NCBI GenBank assembly: GCA_036265935.1
Contig: DATAOB010000002.1
Coordinates: 1-64,000, forward strand
DNA from: JAFASC01 sp036265935
Lineage (GTDB): Bacteria; Pseudomonadota; Alphaproteobacteria; Rhizobiales; Beijerinckiaceae
Direction: 5' to 3'
DNA: 64,000 bases
Shown here: one piece after another, positions 26,583-35,089 of the stretch
Numbering within the stretch: the stretch's first letter is position 1
Layout of the letters: every line of letters starts with the position of its first letter
Translations under genes and position numbers: made by a program
The notes under the pieces: generated by a model
Databases searched by the model: none
Told to the model about the DNA's origin: nothing
Seen by the model: the letters and a program-made list of their open reading frames with translations, nothing else

Positions 26583-27014
26583 ATGGAACCTTCGTCTACA
26601 GCCTTTCGTCGGGCAGTCGCGCTGTTAACCATAGCGGCATCGCTTTCACTGGCGTCCTCCGCGGCTTGTGCGGGGCGGGGCGTCGTCAGCATGGGGCGTG
26701 TACAGGCGATCCGCGCCGCATGTCGTTCGCCGCGAGCTCGTGAATCGCCATGCGATCGTCACGAATCATCGCCGGGCCCACGATCGTTTCAATCGGCACC
26801 ATCGGTTCGGAGAACGTTCGCTGCCCTATGCGCCGTATTTGGTGGATACCGGCGAGCCGCCGCACCGGTCTTTGCCGATGGCGATGACGTTGGGGCGCAG
26901 GTCATGCCGTACGAGCGCCCGGTCTGTGTGCGGCCGCTGATCACACAAATAAAGCAGGTGCGCCACGCCGGGCACTTGCCGCGCGTGATTTACGGGCGCC
27001 CTCCCATCTGCTGA
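26583..27014 (+). CDS. Small secreted protein, possibly with a shifted middle segment
   Basis: 143-residue open frame from the ATG at 26583. It has a clear signal peptide (AVALLTIAASLSLASSAACA) and a C-terminal part with a paired-Cys ending (PYERPVCVRPLITQIK ... YGRPPIC). The middle (about 26690-26860) is Arg/Ser/Pro-rich and unlike either end. The +1 frame there reads a His/Arg/Tyr-rich segment, NRHHRFGERSLPYAPYL, more typical of small secreted Bradyrhizobium-type proteins. Two compensating indels are possible. Its 3' end overlaps convergent rlmB by 25 bp. Confidence 0.5.
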   Translation: MEPSSTAFRRAVALLTIAASLSLASSAACAGRGVVSMGRVQAIRAACRSPRARESPCDRHESSPGPRSFQSAPSVRRTFAALCAVFGGYRRAAAPVFADGDDVGAQVMPYERPVCVRPLITQIKQVRHAGHLPRVIYGRPPIC

Positions 27015-27835
27015 CGTAGTGCGCCGCTGACGAGCGCCAGCGCGATTGCGCAGGCGTTCGACACGTTAAGGCTTTTTACGGGCCCCGGCAGATCGAGCCG
27101 CGCCAGTACATCGCATTTCTCCCGTGTGAGGCGGCGCAATCCCTGACCTTCGGCGCCGAGCACAAGGGCGAGCGGAGTCGAGAGGGCAATCGCCTCGAGC
27201 GGCTTCGGGGCTTCGGAATCGAGACCGACTCGCGAGAAGCCGTACTCACCAAGCGTATCCAATGCGCGCGCGAGATTGGTCACATTGATCAGCGGAACAT
27301 ATTCGAGCCCGCCCGAGGCGGCTTTGGCGAGGACGCCCGAAATCTGCGGGGAGCGGCGGTGCGTGGTGATCAGCGCCTCGACGCCAAACGCGGCGGCGGT
27401 GCGAACGATCGCACCGAAATTGTGCGGATCGGTGACCTGATCGAGCACGAGGACGATTCCGCCGGATTGGGCGAGGTCGGAAATGTCGCCGGCTTCGAGC
27501 GCGCCGGCTTCAAGAAGCACGCCCTGATGCACGGCCTGCGCGCCGAGCCGTACCGACAGGTCCTGCGACGTGACAAGATTTACCGGCACGCGCGCCGCGG
27601 CAATCTCGGTTGACAGGCGATCGGCCGCCTCCTTCGTCGCATGGAGCCGCACCAGTCGACGGCGGCCGACACGTAGCGCTTCCCGCACCGGATGCAAGCC
27701 GTAGACGAAGGTGAGATGCGGATCGACGCGCGCGGCGGCGGATTCGTGGGCGCGCCCGCGCGGGTTCCGCGCGACTCGCTCCGCGTCTTTCGTCTCAAGG
27801 CGGGGCGGACGGGGACCGCGCCGATCGCTGCGCAT
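26990..27835 (-). CDS. rlmB: 23S rRNA (guanosine-2'-O-)-methyltransferase, TrmH/SpoU family
   Basis: 281 residues from the ATG at 27835; upstream codons are open but not family-like. There is a basic N-terminal tail. The SpoU substrate-binding domain begins FVYGLHPVREALR, and the SPOUT knot motifs follow: LDQVTDPHNFGAIVRTAAAFG, LVLGAEGQGLRRL and VKSLNVSNACAIAL. RlmB modifies G2251 of 23S rRNA; a tRNA-modifying TrmH paralogue cannot be excluded. Divergent from tRNA-Tyr. Confidence 0.9.
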   Translation of the reverse strand: MRSDRRGPRPPRLETKDAERVARNPRGRAHESAAARVDPHLTFVYGLHPVREALRVGRRRLVRLHATKEAADRLSTEIAAARVPVNLVTSQDLSVRLGAQAVHQGVLLEAGALEAGDISDLAQSGGIVLVLDQVTDPHNFGAIVRTAAAFGVEALITTHRRSPQISGVLAKAASGGLEYVPLINVTNLARALDTLGEYGFSRVGLDSEAPKPLEAIALSTPLALVLGAEGQGLRRLTREKCDVLARLDLPGPVKSLNVSNACAIALALVSGALRQQMGGRP

Positions 27836-27993
27836 TTTCTGATTCCTCCAAGCCGTTCCCTCCCACGCGAGGTGCCGTCGGGCAATGCCGGCGCGGCAGG
27901 TGCCGGGGTTGACAGGCCGGGAGGGCCTTTCGCATATGCCGGGCCTGCGCAGCCGGCTCATGCAGCGGTGGCGCGCGGCCTTGCGCCGCGGAT

Positions 27994-28078
27994 GGGGGAA
28001 TGTCCCGAGCGGCAAAGGGGGCGGACTGTAAATCCGCTGGCTAAGCCTTCGTAGGTTCGAGTCCTACTTCCCCCACCA
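27994..28078 (+). tRNA. tRNA-Tyr (anticodon GTA)
   Basis: 85-nt class II tRNA. The acceptor GGGGGAA/TTCCCCC encloses anticodon stem-loop GCGGA-CTGTAAA-TCCGC with anticodon GTA. A long variable arm follows (TGGCTAAGCCTTC region), then T arm GTAGG-TTCGAGT-CCTAC. The 3' ACCA is encoded. The long variable arm and GTA are diagnostic for bacterial tyrosine tRNA. The 271 bp up to the next gene show nothing recognisable. Confidence 0.95.
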
Positions 28079-28349
28079 AACTGCCCGGTTCGTCGTTGCA
28101 CGGGTGTCGTTCGTCAACGGCGTTCGTTACACCCAGCGCATATCCGTGGCAGCGGGGCGGCGCCGCAGTCTAAAGACTTTGCGGTGCGGGCTTCAGGTCG
28201 CCGGCGGCGCGGGGTGCCTCCCCGCGCATGTCCCGCGGCGAGCTCGGCGCGCGGCAGATGCTCGACTTTCAGCTCATCGGGCGAACCATGGCGCGGCAGA
28301 CAATCGCGCGGTAAGTTGCATTCTGATGCATGCGGCGATGTTGCGCGCC

Positions 28350-28739
28350 TCAGGCTTTGGTGAACATCGGCAGTGGATATCCTTCCGCACTGTCTTTGAA
28401 CACGAGCTTTACCGGCATGCCGACGCGGATGTCTTCGAAAGCGCAATCGACGATATTGGTCATCATTGTCGTGCCTTCGCTAAGCCTAACATAGGCGATC
28501 GCGTAGGGCACCTTGGCGCGCCGCATGATCGAATAGGAATAGACCTCGCCAGTCCCTTTCGCCGCGTGCATCTCGATCGATGTGCTGGCGCAATGCGGGC
28601 AGACGCGGCGTGGATACCAATGGAAACGTCCGCAAGACGTGCATTTTGGCAGGAGCAGCCGGCCTCGCGCCGCGGCTTCCCAAAACACCTTCGTCTCCGG
28701 GTTGGCTATTCTGGCAAGTGCGTCCTCTTTTACGGCCAT
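28350..28739 (-). CDS. DUF35 OB-fold/zinc-ribbon acyl-CoA-associated protein
   Basis: 129-residue protein with an N-terminal zinc ribbon (C33-X2-C36 and C47-X2-C50) and a C-terminal OB fold typical of ChsH2/DUF35 proteins. DUF35 subunits bind acyl-CoA and pair with thiolase-like or hydratase subunits. The start at 28739 lies 2 bp after the stop of the thiolase-like gene, so the two proteins are very probably made together and form a complex. Confidence 0.9.
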   Translation of the reverse strand: MAVKEDALARIANPETKVFWEAAARGRLLLPKCTSCGRFHWYPRRVCPHCASTSIEMHAAKGTGEVYSYSIMRRAKVPYAIAYVRLSEGTTMMTNIVDCAFEDIRVGMPVKLVFKDSAEGYPLPMFTKA

Positions 28740-28741
28740 CG

Positions 28742-29911
28742 CTATTCGCGCTCCAGGATCAGTGTCGCATTGGCGTGCCGCGTTCCGAGAGAGCCGCCGG
28801 TGCCTTGCGCCAATGCAAGCCGGCAGTCGGGCACTTGCACCTTGGGATGCGCCTCGCCGCGCAGCTGCCGCACCGCTTCGATGATTTTCGTCATGCCGCC
28901 GCGATTGGCGGGATGATTGTTGCAGAGGCCGCCGCCATCGGTGTTGAAGGGCAGCTTGCCGGTGCCGGAAATGAGATTGCCGTCGGCGACGAAACGGCCG
29001 CCCTGACCTTTCTCGCAAAAGCCGAGGTCTTCGAGCTGAATGAGCACGGTGATGGTGAAACTGTCGTAGATGGAGGCGTATTGAATGTCGCTCGGCTTGA
29101 CCCCGGCTTCTTGGAACGCCGCCGCCCCAGAACGCGCGGCGCCGGTATAGGTGAGATCGACATCGCCACCGAGCTGGCCTTTGACCGATTCACCTGCGCC
29201 AATGAGTTTCACCAGCGGCCGTTTCAATGAGCGCGCGATTTCGGGTCGTACGACTATGACTGCGCCGCCGCCGTCGCTTATGACGCAGCAATCGAGCCGG
29301 TGCAGCGGGTCGGCAATGATCGGCGAATTGAGAACATCGTCGACCGTGACCACATCCCTCAGCATCGCGTTCGGATTGTATTGCGCATGGTGCGAAGCGG
29401 CGACCTTGATCCAGGCAAGCTGCTCGGACGTGGTGCCGAACTCATGCATGTGACGCCGCGCGACCATCCCGTACATGTTGGCAAGCGCCGGCCCGAACGG
29501 GCTCTCGAAAGCCGTATCCGGCTGATTGGGATTGAGCGGGCGCACAGCCGTGCCGGTCGCCTGGCCTTCGCTGCGTGGCCGGCCGGCGAGCGTCACCAGC
29601 GCGACGTCGCATTTGCCGGCGGCGATCGCCTGCGCCGCATGCGCGACATGGATGAGGTAAGAGGTGCCCCCGGTATCGGTCGCGTCGACGTGCCGAACTT
29701 TTAAGTTCAGATAATCGACCATAGACATCGGCCCCATGCCGGGGGCGTCGCCCGCGCAAAAATAACCCTCGACGTCGCGGATCGACAGCCCCGCATCGGC
29801 GAGCGCGCCGAGCGCCACTTCGGCATGGAGCTGCGCCAGGCTCGAATCTGGCGCCTTGCGCGTCGGATGCTCATAGGCGCCGGCGATATATGCCTGGCCT
29901 TTGATGCTCAT
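28742..29911 (-). CDS. Thiolase-fold protein lacking both catalytic cysteines (Ltp2-like)
   Basis: 389-residue SCP2-thiolase-like protein. At the usual nucleophile position (CASG in thiolases) it reads DTGGTSYLIHVAHAAQA, with Gly in place of Cys. The C-terminal Cys motif is replaced by AQGTGGSLGTRHANA. The conserved His is kept in NNHPANRGG. Family members paired with DUF35 proteins, such as Ltp2 of steroid side-chain degradation, act as retro-aldolases rather than thiolases. Gene order with DUF35 and an acyl-CoA dehydrogenase supports acyl-CoA side-chain shortening; the substrate is unknown. Confidence 0.85.
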   Translation of the reverse strand: MSIKGQAYIAGAYEHPTRKAPDSSLAQLHAEVALGALADAGLSIRDVEGYFCAGDAPGMGPMSMVDYLNLKVRHVDATDTGGTSYLIHVAHAAQAIAAGKCDVALVTLAGRPRSEGQATGTAVRPLNPNQPDTAFESPFGPALANMYGMVARRHMHEFGTTSEQLAWIKVAASHHAQYNPNAMLRDVVTVDDVLNSPIIADPLHRLDCCVISDGGGAVIVVRPEIARSLKRPLVKLIGAGESVKGQLGGDVDLTYTGAARSGAAAFQEAGVKPSDIQYASIYDSFTITVLIQLEDLGFCEKGQGGRFVADGNLISGTGKLPFNTDGGGLCNNHPANRGGMTKIIEAVRQLRGEAHPKVQVPDCRLALAQGTGGSLGTRHANATLILERE

Positions 29912-29929
29912 GCGCTTCTCTCCGGCAAT

Positions 29930-31099
29930 TCAGTACGAGCGTGGCAGGTCAAGAACATGCTCGGCGATGTAGCTCAGGATCAAATTGGTCGAGATCGGCG
30001 CGACCTGATAGAGCCGCGTTTCGCGGAACTTGCGCTCGATGTTGTATTCCTCGGCGAAGCCGAAGCCGCCATGCGTCTGCACGCAGACGTTTGCTGCCTC
30101 CCACGAGGCGTCCGCCGCGAGCATCTTGGCCATATTCGCCTCCGCCCCGCAATCGAGCGCCGCCTCGTAGCGCGAAAGCGCGTCATGCACCATCAGCTCC
30201 GCGGCGCGCATTTTCGCATAAGCCTGCGCGATCGGGAATTGTATGCCCTGGTTCTGGCCGATGGCGCGTCCGAAGACGTGGCGCTCGCGCGCGTAATCCC
30301 GCGCCTTTTCGATGAACCATTTGGCGTCGCCAATGCATTCCGCCGCGATCAGAATGCGCTCGGCATTCATGCCGGATAGAATATAGCGAAAGCCCTTGCC
30401 CTCCTCGCCAATGCGGTTCTCCGCCGGAATGCGCATGTTCTCGAAAAACACTTCGCACGAATTGTGATTCATCATCGTGCGGATCGGACGGACGGTGAGC
30501 CCATTGTTCAAGGCCTCGCGCATATTGACAAGAAAGGTGGAAAGCCCCTCGGTTTTCTTGCGCACCTGGTCGCGCGGAGTCGTGCGCGCCAGCAGCACCA
30601 TCAAGTCGGAATGCTCGGCGCGGCTCGTCCAGATCTTTTGGCCGTTGACGACGTATTCGTTGCCCTCGCGCTTGGCGAAGGTCCGCAACGACGTCGTATC
30701 GGTGCCGCTCGTCGGCTCGGTGACGCCGAACGCCTGCAGGCGGAGCTCGCCCGTTGCGATTTTGGGCAAATACGTGGCCTTTTGTGCCGGCGAGCCGTGC
30801 CGCAGCACCGTCCCCATCGTGTAAAGCTGGGCGTGGCAGGCGGCGCCGTTGCAGCCGCTCGCCTGGATGGTCTCCAGGATTGCCGCCGCAGCCGAGAGGC
30901 CAAGCCCCGAGCCGCCGAATTCTTCCGGTATCAGAACCGAGAGGAAGCCCGACTTCGTCAGCTCGGTCACGAATTCGGTGGGATAGGCCCGCCGCGTATC
31001 GAGATCGCGCCAATAGGCGCCCGGATATTTCGAGCAGAGCTTGCGCACCTCCTCGCGTATCTCGGCGTGATCCTCGGTAAACGGCTGATGACCGGTCAT
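29930..31099 (-). CDS. Acyl-CoA dehydrogenase family protein
   Basis: 389-residue flavoenzyme of the acyl-CoA dehydrogenase fold. It has the FAD/substrate motifs AFGVTEPTSGTDTTSL and YVVNGQKIWTSRAEHSD, and the C-terminal QTHGGFGFAEEYNIERKFRE. Where many members have the catalytic Glu in a YEGT motif, this one reads YQVAPISTN, so the catalytic base must lie elsewhere or the chemistry differs. It is first in a three-gene unit with the thiolase-like and DUF35 genes, and is divergent from the tph operon. Confidence 0.9.
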   Translation of the reverse strand: MTGHQPFTEDHAEIREEVRKLCSKYPGAYWRDLDTRRAYPTEFVTELTKSGFLSVLIPEEFGGSGLGLSAAAAILETIQASGCNGAACHAQLYTMGTVLRHGSPAQKATYLPKIATGELRLQAFGVTEPTSGTDTTSLRTFAKREGNEYVVNGQKIWTSRAEHSDLMVLLARTTPRDQVRKKTEGLSTFLVNMREALNNGLTVRPIRTMMNHNSCEVFFENMRIPAENRIGEEGKGFRYILSGMNAERILIAAECIGDAKWFIEKARDYARERHVFGRAIGQNQGIQFPIAQAYAKMRAAELMVHDALSRYEAALDCGAEANMAKMLAADASWEAANVCVQTHGGFGFAEEYNIERKFRETRLYQVAPISTNLILSYIAEHVLDLPRSY

Positions 31100-31276
31100 G
31101 GACGCCTTTCGGCTGGGCGAACCTGCGCTCGATCCTGGTTGTCGCGCGGGAGCGACGATGCGGCAAGCGCGGACGAGAAAGATCGCTTATTGGACGCGCT
31201 TGATCCCTGACGCAACCGAAGGACGCGCAGGCGCAATGCGGCGACCGGAACTGTTGTCGAGCTTGACTCGTTGCCT

Positions 31277-31297
31277 CGATTATCCACCGAATAATCG
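31277..31297. promoter_or_regulatory. Inverted repeat upstream of tphA2 (candidate operator)
   Basis: CGATTAT-N7-ATAATCG, a perfect 21-bp dyad with 7-bp arms, ends 30 bp before the tphA2 start. It lies in the 228-bp divergent region shared with the acyl-CoA dehydrogenase unit. A TTGACT is at 31263-31268, but no -10 element at proper spacing was seen. The dyad size fits a dimeric regulator such as IclR or TetR types; no regulator gene is adjacent. Confidence 0.45.
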
Positions 31298-31327
31298 CGA
31301 GCTAACGATAGAAACTAGCCTGAGGAA

Positions 31328-32602
31328 ATGCACTTGGACCAAAGATTCGCGCAGACGACCGCTCACGAGGGCGCATCGCGCCAACCCTGGCCCTCCGCGG
31401 GGCTGACGCGTGTTCCTTACCGCGTGTTCCAAAAAAATGAGACATACGAACGCGAGCAGAAGTGCATCTTTCAGGGCCCGCTCTGGCACTACCTCTGCAT
31501 GGAAATCGAAATTCCCGCCGGAGGCGATTTCCGCACCACCAAGGTCGGCGACACGCCGGTTGTCGTCTCGCGCGATTACGACCGCGAAATCTACGCATTC
31601 GAGAATCGCTGCGCCCACCGCGGCGCCCTGATCTGTCTCGACACGCACGGCAAGGGGCGCAAGGATTTCAGCTGCGTTTATCACGCCTGGACCTACGACA
31701 CGAAAGGCAACCTGATCGGCGTCGCCTTCAAGGACGGTGTCAAGGGCAAAGGCGGCATGCCCGAGAGCTTCCGTATGCAGGATCACAATCCGCGCAAGCT
31801 CCGCGTTGCGACGGTCAACGGGCTTGTCTTCGGCTCTTTCTCCGAAGAGGTCCCGCCGATCGAGGAATATCTCGGGGAAGAAATCCTGTCGCGCATCGAC
31901 CGCGTGCTCGGGCGGCGAAAGCCCGTCGTGATCGGGCGCTACACGCAGGTGCTGCCGAACAACTGGAAGCTCTACATGGAGAACGTCAAGGATTCATACC
32001 ATGCGAGCATCCTGCATCTGTTCTTCACGACGTTCGAGCTGAACCGGCTCTCGCAGAAAGGCGCGATCATTGTCGACGAGACCGGCGGCCATCACGTGAG
32101 CTATTCCGCGATCGATCCCGAAGCGGCGAAAAGCGAGGAATACGCCAAGCAGCAATTGCGCTCGGAAAGCGAGTACAAGCTCGCCGATCCGTCGCTCCTG
32201 CAAGGCTTCGACGAGTACGGCGATGGCGTGACGCTGCAGATATTATCGGTGTTCCCGACCTTCGTTCTGCAGCAGATCCAGAATGCCATCGCGGTTCGCC
32301 AGATCGTGCCGCGCGCGATCGAACGCACCGATCTCAACTGGACCTATCTCGGTTTCGCCGACGACACACCGGAGCAGCGCATGGTGCGGCTGAAACAGGC
32401 CAATCTCGTCGGGCCCGCCGGCTATATTTCGATGGAAGACGGTTGCGTTGGCGGCTTCGTGCAGCGCGGCATTGCCGGGGCTTCCGACGAGGAGGCCGTG
32501 CTCGAAATGGGCGGCGCCGCAGCGGAAAGCAGCGAAAGCCGTGTGACGGAAGCCTCGGTGCGCGGCTTCTGGAAAGCTTATCGCACGCATATGGGCCTTT
32601 AG
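31328..32602 (+). CDS. tphA2: Terephthalate 1,2-dioxygenase, large oxygenase subunit
   Basis: 424-residue Rieske non-heme iron oxygenase alpha subunit. The Rieske cluster is C95-X-H97...C116-X2-H119 and the mononuclear iron ligands are H225, H230 and D371. Long stretches match Comamonas TphA2 as I recall it: GVAFKDGVKGKGGMPESF, NRLSQKGAIIVDETGGHH and GFVQRGIAG, plus the C-terminal SVRGFWKAYRTHMG. With TphA3 and TphA1 it dihydroxylates terephthalate to the cis-diene-diol. The start is ATG 31328; TTG 31334 has better spacing to GAGGA. Confidence 0.9.
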   Translation: MHLDQRFAQTTAHEGASRQPWPSAGLTRVPYRVFQKNETYEREQKCIFQGPLWHYLCMEIEIPAGGDFRTTKVGDTPVVVSRDYDREIYAFENRCAHRGALICLDTHGKGRKDFSCVYHAWTYDTKGNLIGVAFKDGVKGKGGMPESFRMQDHNPRKLRVATVNGLVFGSFSEEVPPIEEYLGEEILSRIDRVLGRRKPVVIGRYTQVLPNNWKLYMENVKDSYHASILHLFFTTFELNRLSQKGAIIVDETGGHHVSYSAIDPEAAKSEEYAKQQLRSESEYKLADPSLLQGFDEYGDGVTLQILSVFPTFVLQQIQNAIAVRQIVPRAIERTDLNWTYLGFADDTPEQRMVRLKQANLVGPAGYISMEDGCVGGFVQRGIAGASDEEAVLEMGGAAAESSESRVTEASVRGFWKAYRTHMGL

Positions 32603-32610
32603 CTCGTCCG

Positions 32611-33075
32611 ATGGACGCATTACGCCTGATCGTGCAAGCGCAGTCGGATTATATCCGCTGCATCGACGACGACCGGCTCGAGGAATGGCCAGATCATTTT
32701 CATGGGCCATGCAAATACGTCGTGACCAGCGCCGCGAATTATCGCGAAGGCTTAGAGGCGGGCATCATTTTCGCCAATTCGCGCGGCATGCTGCAGGATC
32801 GCGTCTCAGCCTTACGTGAAGCCAACATTTACGAGCGCCAGTCCTACCGGCATATTCTCGGGCAGCCGGCGATATTGTCGCAGCACGGTGCGGAAGTGCG
32901 CACGGAGACGCCGTTTTTCGTCGCGCGCATTTTGCAGGACGGCGACACCGATCTCTTCGCAACAGGGCGCTATCTCGACCTCTACAGGATCGAGGACCAC
33001 AAAGCCAAACTAGAGGAGCGGACGGTCGTCTGCGATAGTTCACGCATCGACACACTGCTCGCGTTACCGCTTTGA
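32611..33075 (+). CDS. tphA3: Terephthalate 1,2-dioxygenase, small oxygenase subunit
   Basis: 154-residue beta subunit of a ring-hydroxylating dioxygenase (cone-shaped NTF2-like fold). The segment DRVSALREANIYERQSYRHI and the tail VCDSSRIDTLLALPL closely resemble Comamonas TphA3. It starts 8 bp after tphA2 and its TGA overlaps the TTG start of tphB. It is structural, with no metal site expected. Confidence 0.88.
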   Translation: MDALRLIVQAQSDYIRCIDDDRLEEWPDHFHGPCKYVVTSAANYREGLEAGIIFANSRGMLQDRVSALREANIYERQSYRHILGQPAILSQHGAEVRTETPFFVARILQDGDTDLFATGRYLDLYRIEDHKAKLEERTVVCDSSRIDTLLALPL

Positions 33076-34079
33076 GTGCTGAGGCACCACAGGCGATCGC
33101 GCTGGCGATCGGCGATCCGAATGGAATCGGACCTGAGATTGCGGTCAAGGCGGCGCGGCACTTTGCGGATAATCTCCAGATCGAGATCATAATTGTCGGC
33201 GACGAGCAGGTCGTGCGCTTTTATGCGCAGCGTTTTGCGCCGGATTTGCCGATCCAATTTTGCGGCGAGGATACGAGAGGGGCGCGTGCACTGAAGCTGG
33301 TGCCGGTGCAGTCGCTCCCGCCGGATGCATTCATGCCGGGCAAAGCCGGCGCGCCAAGTGGCCGGGCAACGGTGGACTATGTCAGCGCCGCGATACGTTT
33401 AATCAGAGAAGGCCGCGCTGCTTCGGTGGTCGCCTGCCCACATTCGGAAACGGCTGTTAATGCGGCAGGCATACGTTTCTCCGGCTATCCCGGCCTGATC
33501 GCCCGCCTCACGGATATTCCCGAAAGCGAAGTCTTTCTGATGCTCGTCGGCGGCGGCCTGCGCATCGTGCACGTGACGCTGCACGAGCGACTGCAAGATG
33601 CGCTGTCGCGGCTTATGCCCGATCTCGTCTGCAAAGCGGTGAATGCCGCAGCCGATGCGCTGCGTTCGCAAGGAATTGCGCGGCCAAAGATCGGTTTGTT
33701 CGGCATCAATCCGCATGCCGGCGAAGGCGGATTGTTCGGCGACGACGACGAACGCATCACCGCGCCCGCCGCCGCCGCGCTTCGCCACGCCGGCCTGGAC
33801 GTAGAGGGACCCCTCGGTGCCGATCTCATGCTGGCGCGGCGGGACGTCGACGCGTTCGTCGCGATGTATCACGACCAGGGCCACATTCCGGTGAAGCTTC
33901 TCGCCGGGCGCAATTCCGCGGCGATGTCGATCGGTGCGGGCTTTGTCTTCTCCAGCGTCGGGCACGGCAGCGCTTTCGATATTGCCGGGCGCGGGACGGC
34001 GGAGCCCGATGCGCTGATCCGCGCGATCGAACTCGTGAGCGGCCGGACCGTTGTTCAAAGTCGAACAGGTGCGGCATGA
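33072..34079 (+). CDS. tphB: 1,2-dihydroxy-3,5-cyclohexadiene-1,4-dicarboxylate dehydrogenase (PdxA family)
   Basis: 335-residue PdxA-fold NAD-dependent, metal-dependent decarboxylating dehydrogenase. A TTG start overlaps the tphA3 stop (TTGA). Metal-site histidines are visible: H167/H171 in HVTLHERL, H215 in INPHAGEGG and H267/H271 in YHDQGHIPVK. FSGYPGLIARL and EVFLMLVGGGLRIVHVTLHE resemble TphB more than biosynthetic PdxA, and the context fixes the role: it turns the dioxygenase product into protocatechuate and CO2. A pdxA-type vitamin B6 function is the alternative. Confidence 0.88.
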   Translation: MSAEAPQAIALAIGDPNGIGPEIAVKAARHFADNLQIEIIIVGDEQVVRFYAQRFAPDLPIQFCGEDTRGARALKLVPVQSLPPDAFMPGKAGAPSGRATVDYVSAAIRLIREGRAASVVACPHSETAVNAAGIRFSGYPGLIARLTDIPESEVFLMLVGGGLRIVHVTLHERLQDALSRLMPDLVCKAVNAAADALRSQGIARPKIGLFGINPHAGEGGLFGDDDERITAPAAAALRHAGLDVEGPLGADLMLARRDVDAFVAMYHDQGHIPVKLLAGRNSAAMSIGAGFVFSSVGHGSAFDIAGRGTAEPDALIRAIELVSGRTVVQSRTGAA

Positions 34080-35068
34080 CCTTTGAGGTCGCGATCGGGC
34101 ACAGCGACATCGTCTTTCCCGCCGACTCAGGCGAGACGGTTCTCGATGCGGCGGAACGCGCCGGCTATTCGCTCCCCTATTCGTGCCGCAAGGGCGTCTG
34201 CAGCACGTGCGAAGCGGGCTTGCGCGCCGGAACGGTGGCGCTCGGCTCGCAGCTCATCGAGGGGCCGAAATCCGCAGTTCTGCTGTGCCGCGCCAAGCCA
34301 CAATCCGACATCATCGTGCATCCGCGCCGCATCGAGCGGCGCGAGGCTTCCGGAACGAAGACGATCGATGCGTGGGTGTTCCGGCTGAACTGGCCGACGG
34401 AGGAGGTCGCGACCCTGCTTCTGCGCTTTCCCGTCAGTATCCGCGCGAAGTTCAAAGCGGGTCAGTATCTGCGGATAAAATCGCCCGACGGCAGCGCGCG
34501 CAATTTCTCGCTTGCCAATCCGCCGCAGGAAAGCGACGGCGCGCAGCTGCATATCCGCCATATCGGTGGCGGGCATTTTTCGGAAGGCGTTCTCCGGCAA
34601 CTGAAGCTCGGCGACCGCGTGCAGATCGAGGTTCCGTTCGGCGATTTCTTCCTGCGCGAGAATACGGAGCGCCCGATCATCTGCCTCGCGACAGGCGCGG
34701 GTTTCGCGCCGATCAAATCGATCGTCGAACATCTGATCAGGCGCGAAAGCACGCGGCCGGTGAAATTTTACTGGAGCGGTAGGCACGCTCAGGACCTGTA
34801 CATGCGCGCGCTTCCGGAGAAATGGGCGCGCAAGTTACCTTGGTTCGAATTCACGCCTGTCCTCACCGCGCCCGACGAATCGTGGAGCGGCCGCAAAGGC
34901 CTCGTGCATCGCGCGGTGATCGAGGACGTGCCGGACCTTTCGAATTACCAGGTCTATGCAAGCGGCAATCCGCTGATGATCCGTAAAGCGCGCGGCGATT
35001 TTACACGGCAAGGAGGCCTGCCGGAGGATCAGTTCTTTGCCGAGCCCTTTGTGACCACGGGCACGTGA
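34076..35068 (+). CDS. tphA1: Terephthalate dioxygenase reductase component
   Basis: 330-residue electron-transfer flavoprotein. The N-terminal plant-type [2Fe-2S] domain has C37-X4-C42-X2-C45-X25-C71. It is followed by an FAD domain (RNFSLANPP near residue 142) and an NAD domain starting IICLATGAGFAPIKSI. It passes electrons from NAD(P)H to the Rieske centre of TphA2A3. The ATG overlaps the tphB stop (ATGA). The A2-A3-B-A1 gene order equals that of characterised tph operons. Confidence 0.9.
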   Translation: MTFEVAIGHSDIVFPADSGETVLDAAERAGYSLPYSCRKGVCSTCEAGLRAGTVALGSQLIEGPKSAVLLCRAKPQSDIIVHPRRIERREASGTKTIDAWVFRLNWPTEEVATLLLRFPVSIRAKFKAGQYLRIKSPDGSARNFSLANPPQESDGAQLHIRHIGGGHFSEGVLRQLKLGDRVQIEVPFGDFFLRENTERPIICLATGAGFAPIKSIVEHLIRRESTRPVKFYWSGRHAQDLYMRALPEKWARKLPWFEFTPVLTAPDESWSGRKGLVHRAVIEDVPDLSNYQVYASGNPLMIRKARGDFTRQGGLPEDQFFAEPFVTTGT

Positions 35069-35089
35069 ACAAAGACGGGGAGATTGGCG

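Noticed and set aside
31263..31268. TTGACT as -35 of a tph promoter
   Set aside because: No acceptable -10 hexamer occurs 16-18 bp downstream.
33072..34079. Biosynthetic pdxA (vitamin B6) assignment
   Set aside because: Embedded with 4-bp overlaps inside the dioxygenase operon and closer in remembered sequence to TphB; kept as a stated alternative.
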